Below are positions 1-6,130 of a stretch of 6,327 nt of DNA, one piece after another. The first letter of the stretch is position 1; each line of letters starts with the position of its first letter. Source of the DNA: Candidatus Aminicenantota bacterium. Lineage in GTDB: Bacteria; Acidobacteriota; Aminicenantia; UBA2199. The notes beneath the pieces are model-generated. The model was not told the origin of the DNA and ran no database searches. It saw only the letters and a list, made by a program, of their open reading frames with translations. The stretch is from NCBI GenBank assembly GCA_029939015.1, contig JAOZTV010000153.1:1362-7688 (forward strand). The letters run 5' to 3'. The position numbers were made by a program, and so were the translations under genes.

Positions 1-181
1 GCCAATTCCCCCTTTTCCATGCCCAATGACCCTTAACCCAGATATAACCGGGACCAGGCTTTCGAGTTTTAACAGTCCTTTTCCTCGGCGGAGGATCTGT
101 CCTCGGAGCAACAACTACACAGGCAAAATCCACAAAAAGAAAAACTGCCAAAACCATCGCTAATAAAACTTTCTTAATCAT
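1..181 (-). CDS. YXWGXW-repeat secreted protein, N-terminal part (runs off left edge)
   Basis: This is the 5' part of a gene read leftwards; 60 codons are visible and the rest lies outside the window. The start is the ATG at 181-179, chosen because a perfect AGGAGG (complement of 187-192) lies 5 nt upstream; another ATG at 185-183 is out of frame and stops at once. Residues 1-4 (MIKK) plus a hydrophobic stretch (about 5-20) form a signal peptide. A cysteine at residue 21 follows Phe-Ala, but Asp at -3 makes it a poor lipobox, so lipoprotein status is uncertain. A Pro/Arg/Lys-rich linker follows, then GPGYIWVKGHWAWKRGNW, which has the Gly-Tyr-x-Trp-Val-x-Gly-His-Trp pattern of the YXWGXW repeat family. 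These are small exported proteins of unknown function that usually carry several such repeats. It has its own promoter and is divergent from the glycosylase gene. Confidence 0.8.
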   Translation of the reverse strand, partial: MIKKVLLAMVLAVFLFVDFACVVVAPRTDPPPRKRTVKTRKPGPGYIWVKGHWAWKRGNW

Positions 182-186
182 ACATA

Positions 187-192
187 CCTCCT
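187..192 (-). promoter_or_regulatory. Strong Shine-Dalgarno of the YXWGXW gene
   Basis: On the minus strand this reads AGGAGG, 5 nt before the ATG at 181-179. It fixes the start of the left-edge gene and is the strongest ribosome binding site in the window. Confidence 0.85.
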
Positions 193-225
193 TTTTCTAT
201 AAACTGTAAAATCATAGAATAGAAT

Positions 226-254
226 ATTATGACAAAAAAAAATAAAACTTACAA
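226..254 (-). promoter_or_regulatory. Putative sigma70 promoter for the YXWGXW gene
   Basis: On the minus strand, TTGTAA (254-249, 4 of 6 to TTGACA) is followed after exactly 17 nt by CATAAT (231-226, 5 of 6 to TATAAT). Transcription would start near 219, giving a leader of about 40 nt that contains the AGGAGG. The region is very AT-rich, so chance matches are easy; the spacing and the position relative to the gene support the call. Confidence 0.45.
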
Positions 255-264
255 CTTTTTTTTC

Positions 265-293
265 TTTACTTTTAAAATATAAATACATACAAT
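265..293 (+). promoter_or_regulatory. Putative sigma70 promoter for the uracil-DNA glycosylase gene
   Basis: TTTACT (265-270, 4 of 6 to TTGACA) and TACAAT (288-293, 5 of 6 to TATAAT) are 17 nt apart. The predicted transcription start is around 300, only a few nt before the ATG at 304, and no Shine-Dalgarno precedes that ATG. The transcript could therefore be leaderless or nearly so. The promoter is back-to-back with the promoter of the divergent gene. Confidence 0.45.
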
Positions 294-303
294 ATATCAT
301 AAA

Positions 304-1020
304 ATGACAAATAATAAATTAAACAAAATTAAAGAACTAAGTATTCAGTTTAGCAATGAAGTTAGTAAACTGATATTTTCCGAGCCTGTAGCCTTTGTCT
401 ATAACCCATTAGAATATGCGAGAAATAGTTATTTTAAATATCTTGAAATGTCTATAAAAGGTCATACCAAAAATGTCTTTCTTGGTATGAATCCGGGACC
501 ATGGGGAATGGCTCAGACTGGGGTTCCTTTTGGAGAGGTTGAATTAGTCAGGGATTGGATGGGGATTGATGTGAATATTGAAAAACCTGAAAAGGAACAT
601 CCTAAAAGACCTATTACAGGTTTTAATTGTAAAAGATCTGAGGTGAGTGGTAGAAGATTATGGGGATATTTTAAAGAGAAGTATAAAACACCTGAATCGT
701 TTTTCAAGGATAATTTTGTTGCGAATTATTGTCCTCTTGTTTTTATGGAAGAGTCAGGTAGGAATAGAACGCCTGATAAATTAAAAAAAGAGGAAAGAGA
801 GAAACTTTATAAAATATGTGATGACCAATTATTACAAATTATTGAATTAATTAACCCAGACTGGGTAATTGGGATAGGCGGTTTTGCTGAGAAAAGAATA
901 AACTCCGCCTTGTCAGATCTTAATATAAAGACAGGAAAAGTCCTGCACCCTAGCCCTGCAAGTCCAATGGCAAATCGTGGCTGGGCTGAAATTGCAGAAA
1001 AGCAATTAAACCTAATTTGA
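304..1020 (+). CDS. smug1: SMUG1-type (family 3) uracil-DNA glycosylase
   Basis: This DNA-repair enzyme removes uracil, and in known SMUG1 proteins some damaged pyrimidines and purines, by cleaving the N-glycosidic bond to leave an abasic site for base excision repair. The 238 residues cover the whole family fold. Motif 1 (residues 61-78) reads GMNPGPWGMAQTGVPFGE and is nearly identical to vertebrate SMUG1 as I remember it; Asn63 corresponds to human catalytic Asn85 and Phe76 to Phe98. Asn141 in NYCPL corresponds to the uracil-reading Asn163. Motif 2 (215-224) reads HPSPASPMAN, with His215 matching human His239. The segments EHPKRP (98-103) and SEVSGRR (112-118) are also typical. Bacterial homologues are known, for example in Geobacter. 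There is no Shine-Dalgarno, but an in-frame TAA at 280-282 and no other nearby ATG leave 304 as the only good start. The last four codons and the stop lie in the flanking direct repeat and left terminal repeat of a small inserted element, so the C-terminus is probably altered; all catalytic motifs are upstream and intact. The gene is monocistronic. Confidence 0.95.
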   Translation: MTNNKLNKIKELSIQFSNEVSKLIFSEPVAFVYNPLEYARNSYFKYLEMSIKGHTKNVFLGMNPGPWGMAQTGVPFGEVELVRDWMGIDVNIEKPEKEHPKRPITGFNCKRSEVSGRRLWGYFKEKYKTPESFFKDNFVANYCPLVFMEESGRNRTPDKLKKEEREKLYKICDDQLLQIIELINPDWVIGIGGFAEKRINSALSDLNIKTGKVLHPSPASPMANRGWAEIAEKQLNLI

Positions 1021-1177
1021 GCGATTCTTTCGGCGAATAGGCTAAAGCCTGTTGCACCATAAGGCTTTACAAAAATCCTCGACATACTTATTAGTATGCC
1101 TGCGGTTTTTGCAAAACCTTCTGGCAACAACATTCTTAACCTCGTCATCCAAAAACAATCGCTCAATTTAGGTTAAA
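1006..1177. mobile_element. MITE-like non-autonomous element with 16-bp terminal inverted repeats and TTAAA flanking repeats
   Basis: The core is 1011-1172 (162 bp). The left end is CCTAATTTGAGCGATT (1011-1026). The right end (1157-1172) has the complement CCTAAATTGAGCGATT, a 15 of 16 match. Directly outside both ends is TTAAA (1006-1010 and 1173-1177), which fits a target-site duplication, although its TTAA core is itself palindromic. Inside, 1051-1078 and 1104-1128 are imperfect complements around a perfect hairpin, CATACT-TATT-AGTATG (1083-1098), so much of the element can fold into one long stem. It encodes no transposase, so it would need one supplied elsewhere. It lies between two convergent genes and could also serve as a two-way transcription terminator. 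An alternative is a REP/ERIC-like intergenic repeat; the flanking direct repeat favours transposition. Confidence 0.7.
1083..1098. repeat. Perfect central hairpin of the MITE-like element
   Basis: CATACT (1083-1088), loop TATT, AGTATG (1093-1098). It is extended outward by imperfect pairing: CAAAAA (1070-1075) with TTTTTG (1106-1111), AAGG (1061-1064) with CCTT (1117-1120), and GTTGC (1051-1055) with GCAAC (1124-1128). As RNA it would form a long interrupted stem between the ends of two convergent genes. Confidence 0.75.
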
Positions 1178-1178
1178 C

Positions 1179-2270
1179 TTACTTCTCAATAAGTTTTACG
1201 TCTGAATACTCGCCCTTGATTATAATTTCTGGTTTTCCTGTATGAGATGTCATTTGCTGTGAATGCTTTTTTTTTGTAATATTTAATTTATTTATTGCCC
1301 CGGTAATCTCTCCATAATTAAGGTCGATTATATATTTTGGTAAAACATTAACATTCTTTTTTAGTATAATTTTTGCATCTAATGCATTAATGTTAATTCT
1401 ATTTATGCTTGCTATTGGGTCGATAACCAGATTGCTATTTTTAAGGAATAAATCAATATTATTTGTCGAAACATTCTTCACAAAAATATCTTCATAAGAT
1501 ATCTTAATATTAATTTTTTTGTTTTTTATGTTTGAGAGTGACACCCTGCTTTGTCTGGAATCAATTTTTATGCTTTTAGTATTATCAATAGACTCGATTC
1601 TAATCTTACCGCCTTTAGCAAATAAGTCTATATTTCCAGATGTTTTTGAAATTTTAGTTGTAGTATTTACCAGATTAGCTATGATATTAGAACAATCAGA
1701 TATGATTACATCATTATCCTTTGCTTCTTTTATAAATATTTTACCTTCAATTTCATTTAATAAAATTCTGCCCTTTATATTTGTGATTTTCATTGAAGAT
1801 TTTATTTTAGAAGCATTAATAATTCCATTTGCATTAGTAACTATTAATAATGATTTATCAGAAAGCTTTAGAGTATAATTTATTCTAACTCTATTTAATG
1901 GGAAAGAACCCTTAAATTTGGAGTTTATCATTAATTTATTTGATTTTTCTTCAAATGTAATTGAAATTGTATTTCTTGTTTTTTCAGCTTCAATCTTATC
2001 TTTATGAAAAACAACTATCGTTGCATTTATATAATTTATCTCAGTTTTCGAGCTTTCTATAAAAATATTTCCTGCTGGATTATCAATAGTAATTTCTGAC
2101 AAATTTTTGAATTGTTTTTCTTTTAATATAAAATCATTAGAATAGATATTATCAATTAAAATACCATCTCTTTTATTTTCAAAAAAATTTGGTATATCCT
2201 GTATTAAGATTTGAAATATTACACCCACAGCTACGAGAAGAACAACTATGAGTAATTTTTTTTTATCCAT
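1179..2270 (-). CDS. Membrane-anchored beta-strand-repeat protein, DUF4097-like, third gene of the sigma operon
   Basis: The predicted product has 363 residues. The N-terminus MDKKK is followed by one hydrophobic helix (about residues 6-23), an uncleaved anchor or signal sequence that puts the rest outside the inner membrane. The remainder is a run of short beta-strands rich in Ile, Asn, Lys and Ser, with recurring Asn/Gly turns such as NPAGNIFI (64-71), TNANGIINAS (145-154) and TSGNIDLF (210-217). This is the look of DUF4097/DUF2807 'putative adhesin' beta-solenoids, whose biochemical role is not known. I chose the ATG at 2270-2268, which overlaps the anti-sigma gene by 8 nt in the arrangement ATGGATAA and has GGTGA 5 nt upstream; ATGs at 2291 and 2282 in the same frame would add 7 or 4 residues. 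The overlap suggests translational coupling. Being cotranscribed with a sigma/anti-sigma pair suggests a sensor or effector of envelope stress. No enzyme motif is visible. Confidence 0.8.
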   Translation of the reverse strand: MDKKKLLIVVLLVAVGVIFQILIQDIPNFFENKRDGILIDNIYSNDFILKEKQFKNLSEITIDNPAGNIFIESSKTEINYINATIVVFHKDKIEAEKTRNTISITFEEKSNKLMINSKFKGSFPLNRVRINYTLKLSDKSLLIVTNANGIINASKIKSSMKITNIKGRILLNEIEGKIFIKEAKDNDVIISDCSNIIANLVNTTTKISKTSGNIDLFAKGGKIRIESIDNTKSIKIDSRQSRVSLSNIKNKKINIKISYEDIFVKNVSTNNIDLFLKNSNLVIDPIASINRININALDAKIILKKNVNVLPKYIIDLNYGEITGAINKLNITKKKHSQQMTSHTGKPEIIIKGEYSDVKLIEK

Positions 2271-2781
2271 TCCCCTCACCATTTTCTCCATTCCAGCTTA
2301 TAAAATCCTTCTCGTCATCTGCAAAAATATTTTTATCTAAAAAGGATATTAATAAATTGTTTTTAACACTATCTTTTTGCAGAACATATTCCTTTGTGTC
2401 AACTGCAAACCTTTCAATTTTTGACATAGTTTTATGCATAAAGCTATGTCCCTCAGGATAGATATTTGTAAAATAAAAAACATTTAATAATAAGATTGCG
2501 GTGCCAATCATAGCAGCAATAAATTTTAATCCCTGATTTGTAGGAGGTTCCTCTTTTTGTAATTCTATTAATTCAGGTATATATAATAGTCTGTTTTTCA
2601 AATAAAATGGTACTTCTTCGTGAAGTTTTGGACCAATATTTATTATATCTTTCAATGAAACACAGAGTCTATTACATGATGGGCAATGCTCTAAATGCTC
2701 TTCTATTTCTAAATGCAATTTTTCAGAAAGTTCATCTTCAATATATTCAGACAGTAGTTCTTCTGCTTTTATGCAATCCAT
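2263..2781 (-). CDS. Zinc-binding transmembrane anti-sigma factor (zf-HC2/ZAS type)
   Basis: The predicted product has 172 residues and should hold the ECF sigma factor encoded just upstream at the inner membrane until a signal releases it. The N-terminal cytoplasmic domain (about 1-47) carries Cys3, His29, Cys33 and Cys36. The last three form the HxxxCxxC motif, and the spacing from Cys3 to His29 equals that of the zinc ligands in known ZAS proteins such as RsrA. An extra Cys40 follows. A single membrane helix spans about residues 86-104 (KFIAAMIGTAILLLNVFYF), leaving a C-terminal part of about 65 residues in the periplasm that resembles no domain I know. The start is the ATG at 2781-2779: GGGAGG lies 8 nt upstream and the sigma gene's TAA ends 1 nt before it. 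A TTG 21 nt further upstream, inside the sigma gene, lacks this support. The 3' end overlaps the DUF4097-like gene. Confidence 0.9.
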   Translation of the reverse strand: MDCIKAEELLSEYIEDELSEKLHLEIEEHLEHCPSCNRLCVSLKDIINIGPKLHEEVPFYLKNRLLYIPELIELQKEEPPTNQGLKFIAAMIGTAILLLNVFYFTNIYPEGHSFMHKTMSKIERFAVDTKEYVLQKDSVKNNLLISFLDKNIFADDEKDFISWNGENGEGNG

Positions 2782-2782
2782 T

Positions 2783-3316
2783 TTATTTGCCTCCCATAAC
2801 AATCTTTGCTAATTTTAATCTTGCCCTGTTAATTCTTGATTTTACTGTTCCCTGTGGAATATCTAAATTTTTTGCTATCTCAGAGTATGCCATGCCTTCA
2901 ATATCACGCATTACCAATGTCATTCTCAATTCCGGGTCAAGCAATTTTATTTTATTTTTTAAGAATTGTATCTCTGATTTTCTAATATTAAACTGTTCCG
3001 GATCATCTTTTTCAACGACAAGATTGTCTTCCAACTCAACCATGTTTTTGTTCTTCTTATTTTTTCTCCAATGATCTATACAATAATTTTTTGAAATTCT
3101 TGTAATCCATCCCTTGAGATTTCCGCTATTATCAAATTTATGCAGGTTCTGGTGAAGTTTTAAGAAAATATCCTGAACTATATCGGCAGCATCATCATAA
3201 TTATAAGTAAAATTCAAGGCAATATTATATACCATTTTTGAATAAGTAGTAATAATCATATTCCATGCCCCCTGATCTCCTTTTAAGCACAGTTCTACAG
3301 CCTGACCTATTTCCAT
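2783..3316 (-). CDS. ECF-family RNA polymerase sigma factor (RpoE/SigW-like)
   Basis: The product has 177 residues, the usual length for an ECF sigma factor, and would direct RNA polymerase to a small envelope-related regulon. Region 2 covers about residues 10-86, with the core-binding part DAADIVQDIFLKLHQNL (42-58) and the -10 recognition helix GWITRISKNYCIDHWRK (69-85). An acidic linker (94-108) leads to region 4 (about 116-172), whose helix-turn-helix is MAYSEIAKNLDIPQGTVKSR (142-161), followed by INRARLKL. No extra C-terminal domain is present. The start ATG at 3316-3314 has an AAAGGG site 4 nt upstream. It is the first gene of an operon with its anti-sigma factor (1-nt gap) and the DUF4097-like gene. 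An ECF-type promoter directly upstream implies autoregulation. The exact ECF subgroup cannot be told from here. Confidence 0.95.
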   Translation of the reverse strand: MEIGQAVELCLKGDQGAWNMIITTYSKMVYNIALNFTYNYDDAADIVQDIFLKLHQNLHKFDNSGNLKGWITRISKNYCIDHWRKNKKNKNMVELEDNLVVEKDDPEQFNIRKSEIQFLKNKIKLLDPELRMTLVMRDIEGMAYSEIAKNLDIPQGTVKSRINRARLKLAKIVMGGK

Positions 3317-3335
3317 ACATCCCTTTCCATAATAA

Positions 3336-3363
3336 TAAACGTAAAATATATTAATAAAGTTCC
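3336..3363 (-). promoter_or_regulatory. Putative ECF-sigma autoregulatory promoter
   Basis: On the minus strand GGAACTT (3363-3357) is followed by a 15-nt AT-rich spacer and CGTTTA (3341-3336); counted from GGAAC to CGT the spacing is 17 nt. GGAAC with a CGT-type -10 at 16-17 nt is the general signature of ECF-dependent promoters, and GGAACTT is the classic RpoE -35. The predicted start is near 3329, so a leader of about 13 nt would hold the Shine-Dalgarno of the sigma gene. It lies in the 67-nt gap after the permease gene. Confidence 0.6.
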
Positions 3364-3383
3364 AATAAAAAGCAAAGTTTAAA

Positions 3384-6050
3384 CTAAGTCTTCAAATTAA
3401 AAAAAGAGTATAATGATAATGAAGCAAAAATTAATATCGGGGCAAAGGCCGAAATAAAGGGAGACAGAATTGCAGCAGAGCCTAATGCACTAAAAATACC
3501 AAACGATGTCCAATATATCATAGAAAATCCTACAGCAAGTCCAATGCCATATACTGCACCCTTATTGCCCATTAAAAATGAAAATGGTATAGCAAGTAAG
3601 ACCATAATCAAACTGGAAATAGGAAAGGCATACTTATAATAGAGTTTTGCCTCGTATCTTATAGTATCAGAATTACTCTTTTTTAAATATGAAATGTATT
3701 TTTTCAGGCTCGATATATTCATAAATTGAGATGAAATTATTTTCTTTTTAAAGAAGTCTTTTCCATCATCAATATGAATTTTAAGAGAGTGCAATACAGG
3801 TTTTTTCAAAGGAGAACTGTTTTTAGAAAACATTATTATATTTGCATTATTTAATTCAATCTCAGACCTGTTTAACCATTTTGCAGTTTTAGAGTTAATA
3901 AGTTTTTCAATTCTATAACCCCCATCAAAAAATGCTGCACTGAAATTTATAAACTTCGTACCGTCATAGTCTTCAAAGAAAACAAATCTATTACCCGGCA
4001 ACTCAACCTTATACCTATTTAAGCCTGGTATTTTGGATATCATATCTTTAAGTTTACGTTTTTTGTTAAGAAAAACATCCTTGTTAAGATGGGTGTTAAT
4101 AATAAATGGTCCAAAATTTTTATTTGCAATAGGACTATTATCAGCAAAGGTCTTTTCAAACCCATCCTGAAGAGTTAGTTCTTTGTCTTTTGTCCATTTT
4201 GCATATTTTGCATAAACTCTTTTTTTAAGCTTGAAATTATCATCAAATTCGAGTTTTCCAAAATTATGAAATAAATTAGTTTTATTATTATAGGCCTGAT
4301 AAAAGAAAAATTGTCTTTTATTGTCAACAACCCAGTTTCTCTGTAATTCATGACTTACTTTTTTATTTCTTTTATGTATTTTATTAAATAAAACAAGTGC
4401 TTTTTTATTTGCATCAGGGGTAATATACTCCTGTATAAAAAAAGAAACGCCTGAAACAACAATTCCAAAAATAATTGCTGGTAAAACAAGCCTATAAAGA
4501 CTTATACCACTAACCTGAACTGCCACTATTTCATTATTCTTACTCATTATTGAAAAAGTCAATAAAACTGTAGTCAAAATTGTAACTGGAAAGATATAAT
4601 TAAGAATTTCCGGCATTATATATGTAACATAACTTAAAACGATTGCAAAGCTAACTCCATTTTCTATGGCATCATCAGCAAGTTCAATTATATTTATTAC
4701 AAAGAATATAATTATTATTGAAAGAAAAATAAACACAAATATCAAAGATAATTTTTTAATAATATAAACATCCAAAATATTAAAAACACGAAAACTTTTC
4801 TTTTTAATTTTAAGTATAAATAATGTCCTTTTTTCTGAAAAAAAACGAGTTTTTATTTTTTCTACTAAAGCAAACACCTTATCGATTCTGATTTTTTTCT
4901 CTTTGAGAGTTAAAACAAAGAGGATAATGCCTGTTAAAAACAAAAATACAATAGGCGTCCACATACCTGTGATGACCGATATTTGTTTTTTGGTTATCAT
5001 ATTTCGGCCAATAACTGTAATTGAATAAAATATGAAGATAATTGCAAGAGAAATTATAAAACCGCTTATTTTTCCACCCTTATTAGTCGATATACCGAGA
5101 GCAAGCCCTAATATACCAAATGCAATACATGCAAGAGGCAAAGTAAATTTATTATGATATTCCGTTTCCAATGAAATAAAACTCAGAGAGTTTTTTAATT
5201 TTTCATCTTTTTTTAATATTTCAATTTTTTTAATTAATTCAGGTAGACTTAATTGAGTACTACCTTTGTTTACCTTAAAACCATCATTTCTATTTGCAAT
5301 ATGCTTATTAAAATATGAATAAAAAACAATTGAGTTATCCTTTTCAGGGTTTTCTCTATTAAAACTGAATATTGTTGCATCTTTTAAACTAAAAAAAGCA
5401 TCTTTACGTTTAATTACCCCATCATTTTCATCTTTTTTCTCTAATTGTTTCCCATCCTGAATAATTGTACCTCTTTTGGCAAGAATTACCTTATCCTTTT
5501 GTCCACCCTCTCTAAAATATAAAAAAACATTTTTCCATTCATCTGTACTCCGGTCAATGTCTTCAAAATAAATAACATAACCTGGGAAATCATCATAAAA
5601 TGTCTTGGGTTTTATAGATTTTACAGCCTGAGATATTCCAACATCTGCCCGCAATTTCCTTAATTCATAGTTGGACTTTGGAGTAATAAACATTATTAAA
5701 AGAGATGAGACAATCCACATTAAGAATGTAAAGACAAAGACTGGACGATAAAGTCTTAAATTTGAAATTCCCATAGTCTTAAACGCAGTTATCTCAGAAT
5801 CCGTACTCATACGGCTTATACCGGCAAGTACACCCATTAATGTTGACATCGGAATAGTAAAAGATAAGAAATCAGGTAGCAAATATATCAGAAACTTAAA
5901 AATAGTCTCAAGACCTGCACCTTTAGAAACAAAAAGATTAGATAATCTCAATATCTGGTTAATTAATAATGAGAATGTATAGACAGAAAGACCTATCCCA
6001 AAAGGAATTGCAACTTCTTTAAACACATATCTATCAAAGGTTTTAACCAT
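3384..6050 (-). CDS. lptFG: Fused LptF-LptG lipopolysaccharide export permease
   Basis: In most Gram-negatives LptF and LptG are separate subunits of about 360-390 residues that, with the LptB ATPase, extract LPS from the inner membrane and pass it to LptC/LptA. Here one 888-residue chain holds two full copies of the fold. Half 1 has membrane helices at about 16-38, 55-78 and 103-122, a periplasmic domain at 125-298, and helices at 301-322, 330-347 and 363-381. A basic cytoplasmic linker (about 384-424) follows. Half 2 has helices at about 433-455, 475-500 and 521-540, a periplasmic domain at 541-803, and helices at 806-826, 830-850 and 866-884. Each half keeps the cytoplasmic coupling segment after helix 2 with its glutamate: MSTDSEITAFKTMGIS (Glu86) and MSKNNEIVAVQVSGIS (Glu507). 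With six helices per half both termini are cytoplasmic, so the fusion needs no extra helix. There is no frameshift or internal stop. No clear Shine-Dalgarno precedes the ATG at 6050-6048. Calling half 1 LptF and half 2 LptG is by order only. Confidence 0.92.
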   Translation of the reverse strand: MVKTFDRYVFKEVAIPFGIGLSVYTFSLLINQILRLSNLFVSKGAGLETIFKFLIYLLPDFLSFTIPMSTLMGVLAGISRMSTDSEITAFKTMGISNLRLYRPVFVFTFLMWIVSSLLIMFITPKSNYELRKLRADVGISQAVKSIKPKTFYDDFPGYVIYFEDIDRSTDEWKNVFLYFREGGQKDKVILAKRGTIIQDGKQLEKKDENDGVIKRKDAFFSLKDATIFSFNRENPEKDNSIVFYSYFNKHIANRNDGFKVNKGSTQLSLPELIKKIEILKKDEKLKNSLSFISLETEYHNKFTLPLACIAFGILGLALGISTNKGGKISGFIISLAIIFIFYSITVIGRNMITKKQISVITGMWTPIVFLFLTGIILFVLTLKEKKIRIDKVFALVEKIKTRFFSEKRTLFILKIKKKSFRVFNILDVYIIKKLSLIFVFIFLSIIIIFFVINIIELADDAIENGVSFAIVLSYVTYIMPEILNYIFPVTILTTVLLTFSIMSKNNEIVAVQVSGISLYRLVLPAIIFGIVVSGVSFFIQEYITPDANKKALVLFNKIHKRNKKVSHELQRNWVVDNKRQFFFYQAYNNKTNLFHNFGKLEFDDNFKLKKRVYAKYAKWTKDKELTLQDGFEKTFADNSPIANKNFGPFIINTHLNKDVFLNKKRKLKDMISKIPGLNRYKVELPGNRFVFFEDYDGTKFINFSAAFFDGGYRIEKLINSKTAKWLNRSEIELNNANIIMFSKNSSPLKKPVLHSLKIHIDDGKDFFKKKIISSQFMNISSLKKYISYLKKSNSDTIRYEAKLYYKYAFPISSLIMVLLAIPFSFLMGNKGAVYGIGLAVGFSMIYWTSFGIFSALGSAAILSPFISAFAPILIFASLSLYSFFNLKT

Positions 6051-6056
6051 CTGTCT

Positions 6057-6065
6057 ATAATATCA
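6057..6065 (-). promoter_or_regulatory. Possible extended -10 upstream of the fused permease
   Basis: The minus strand reads TGATATTAT, an extended -10 (TGnTATTAT), ending 6 nt before the ATG at 6050. No convincing -35 is found at 16-18 nt. If used, the transcript would start at or next to the start codon and would be leaderless, which fits the absence of a Shine-Dalgarno. The surroundings are AT-rich, so this is weak evidence. Confidence 0.25.
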
Positions 6066-6076
6066 TAAATATTGTC

Positions 6077-6094
6077 TTTCTGCTATTACAGAAA
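6077..6094. repeat. Perfect 6-bp inverted repeat upstream of the permease gene
   Basis: TTTCTG (6077-6082), 6-nt centre, CAGAAA (6089-6094). Its position 27-44 bp before the permease start suits an operator for a dimeric regulator or a small hairpin, but nothing further supports either. Confidence 0.3.
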
Positions 6095-6130
6095 TCAAAC
6101 TTATTCAATTTTTTTAAGGTAAAAAACTAA

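Noticed and set aside
513..707. Minus-strand open frame of 64 codons inside the glycosylase gene
   Set aside because: It is fully antisense to conserved catalytic motifs of SMUG1; a shadow frame.
807..1166. Minus-strand open frame of 119 codons across the end of the glycosylase and the MITE-like element
   Set aside because: It is antisense to a clear SMUG1 gene, runs through a non-coding repeat, and its translation resembles no protein family.
1519..1878. Plus-strand open frame of 119 codons opposite the DUF4097-like gene
   Set aside because: It is a hydrophobic translation produced by the complement of Lys/Asn/Ile-rich codons, with no ribosome binding site.
2607..3074. Plus-strand open frame of 155 codons opposite the anti-sigma and sigma genes
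   Set aside because: It covers the conserved zinc motif and sigma region 4 on the other strand, so it is a shadow.
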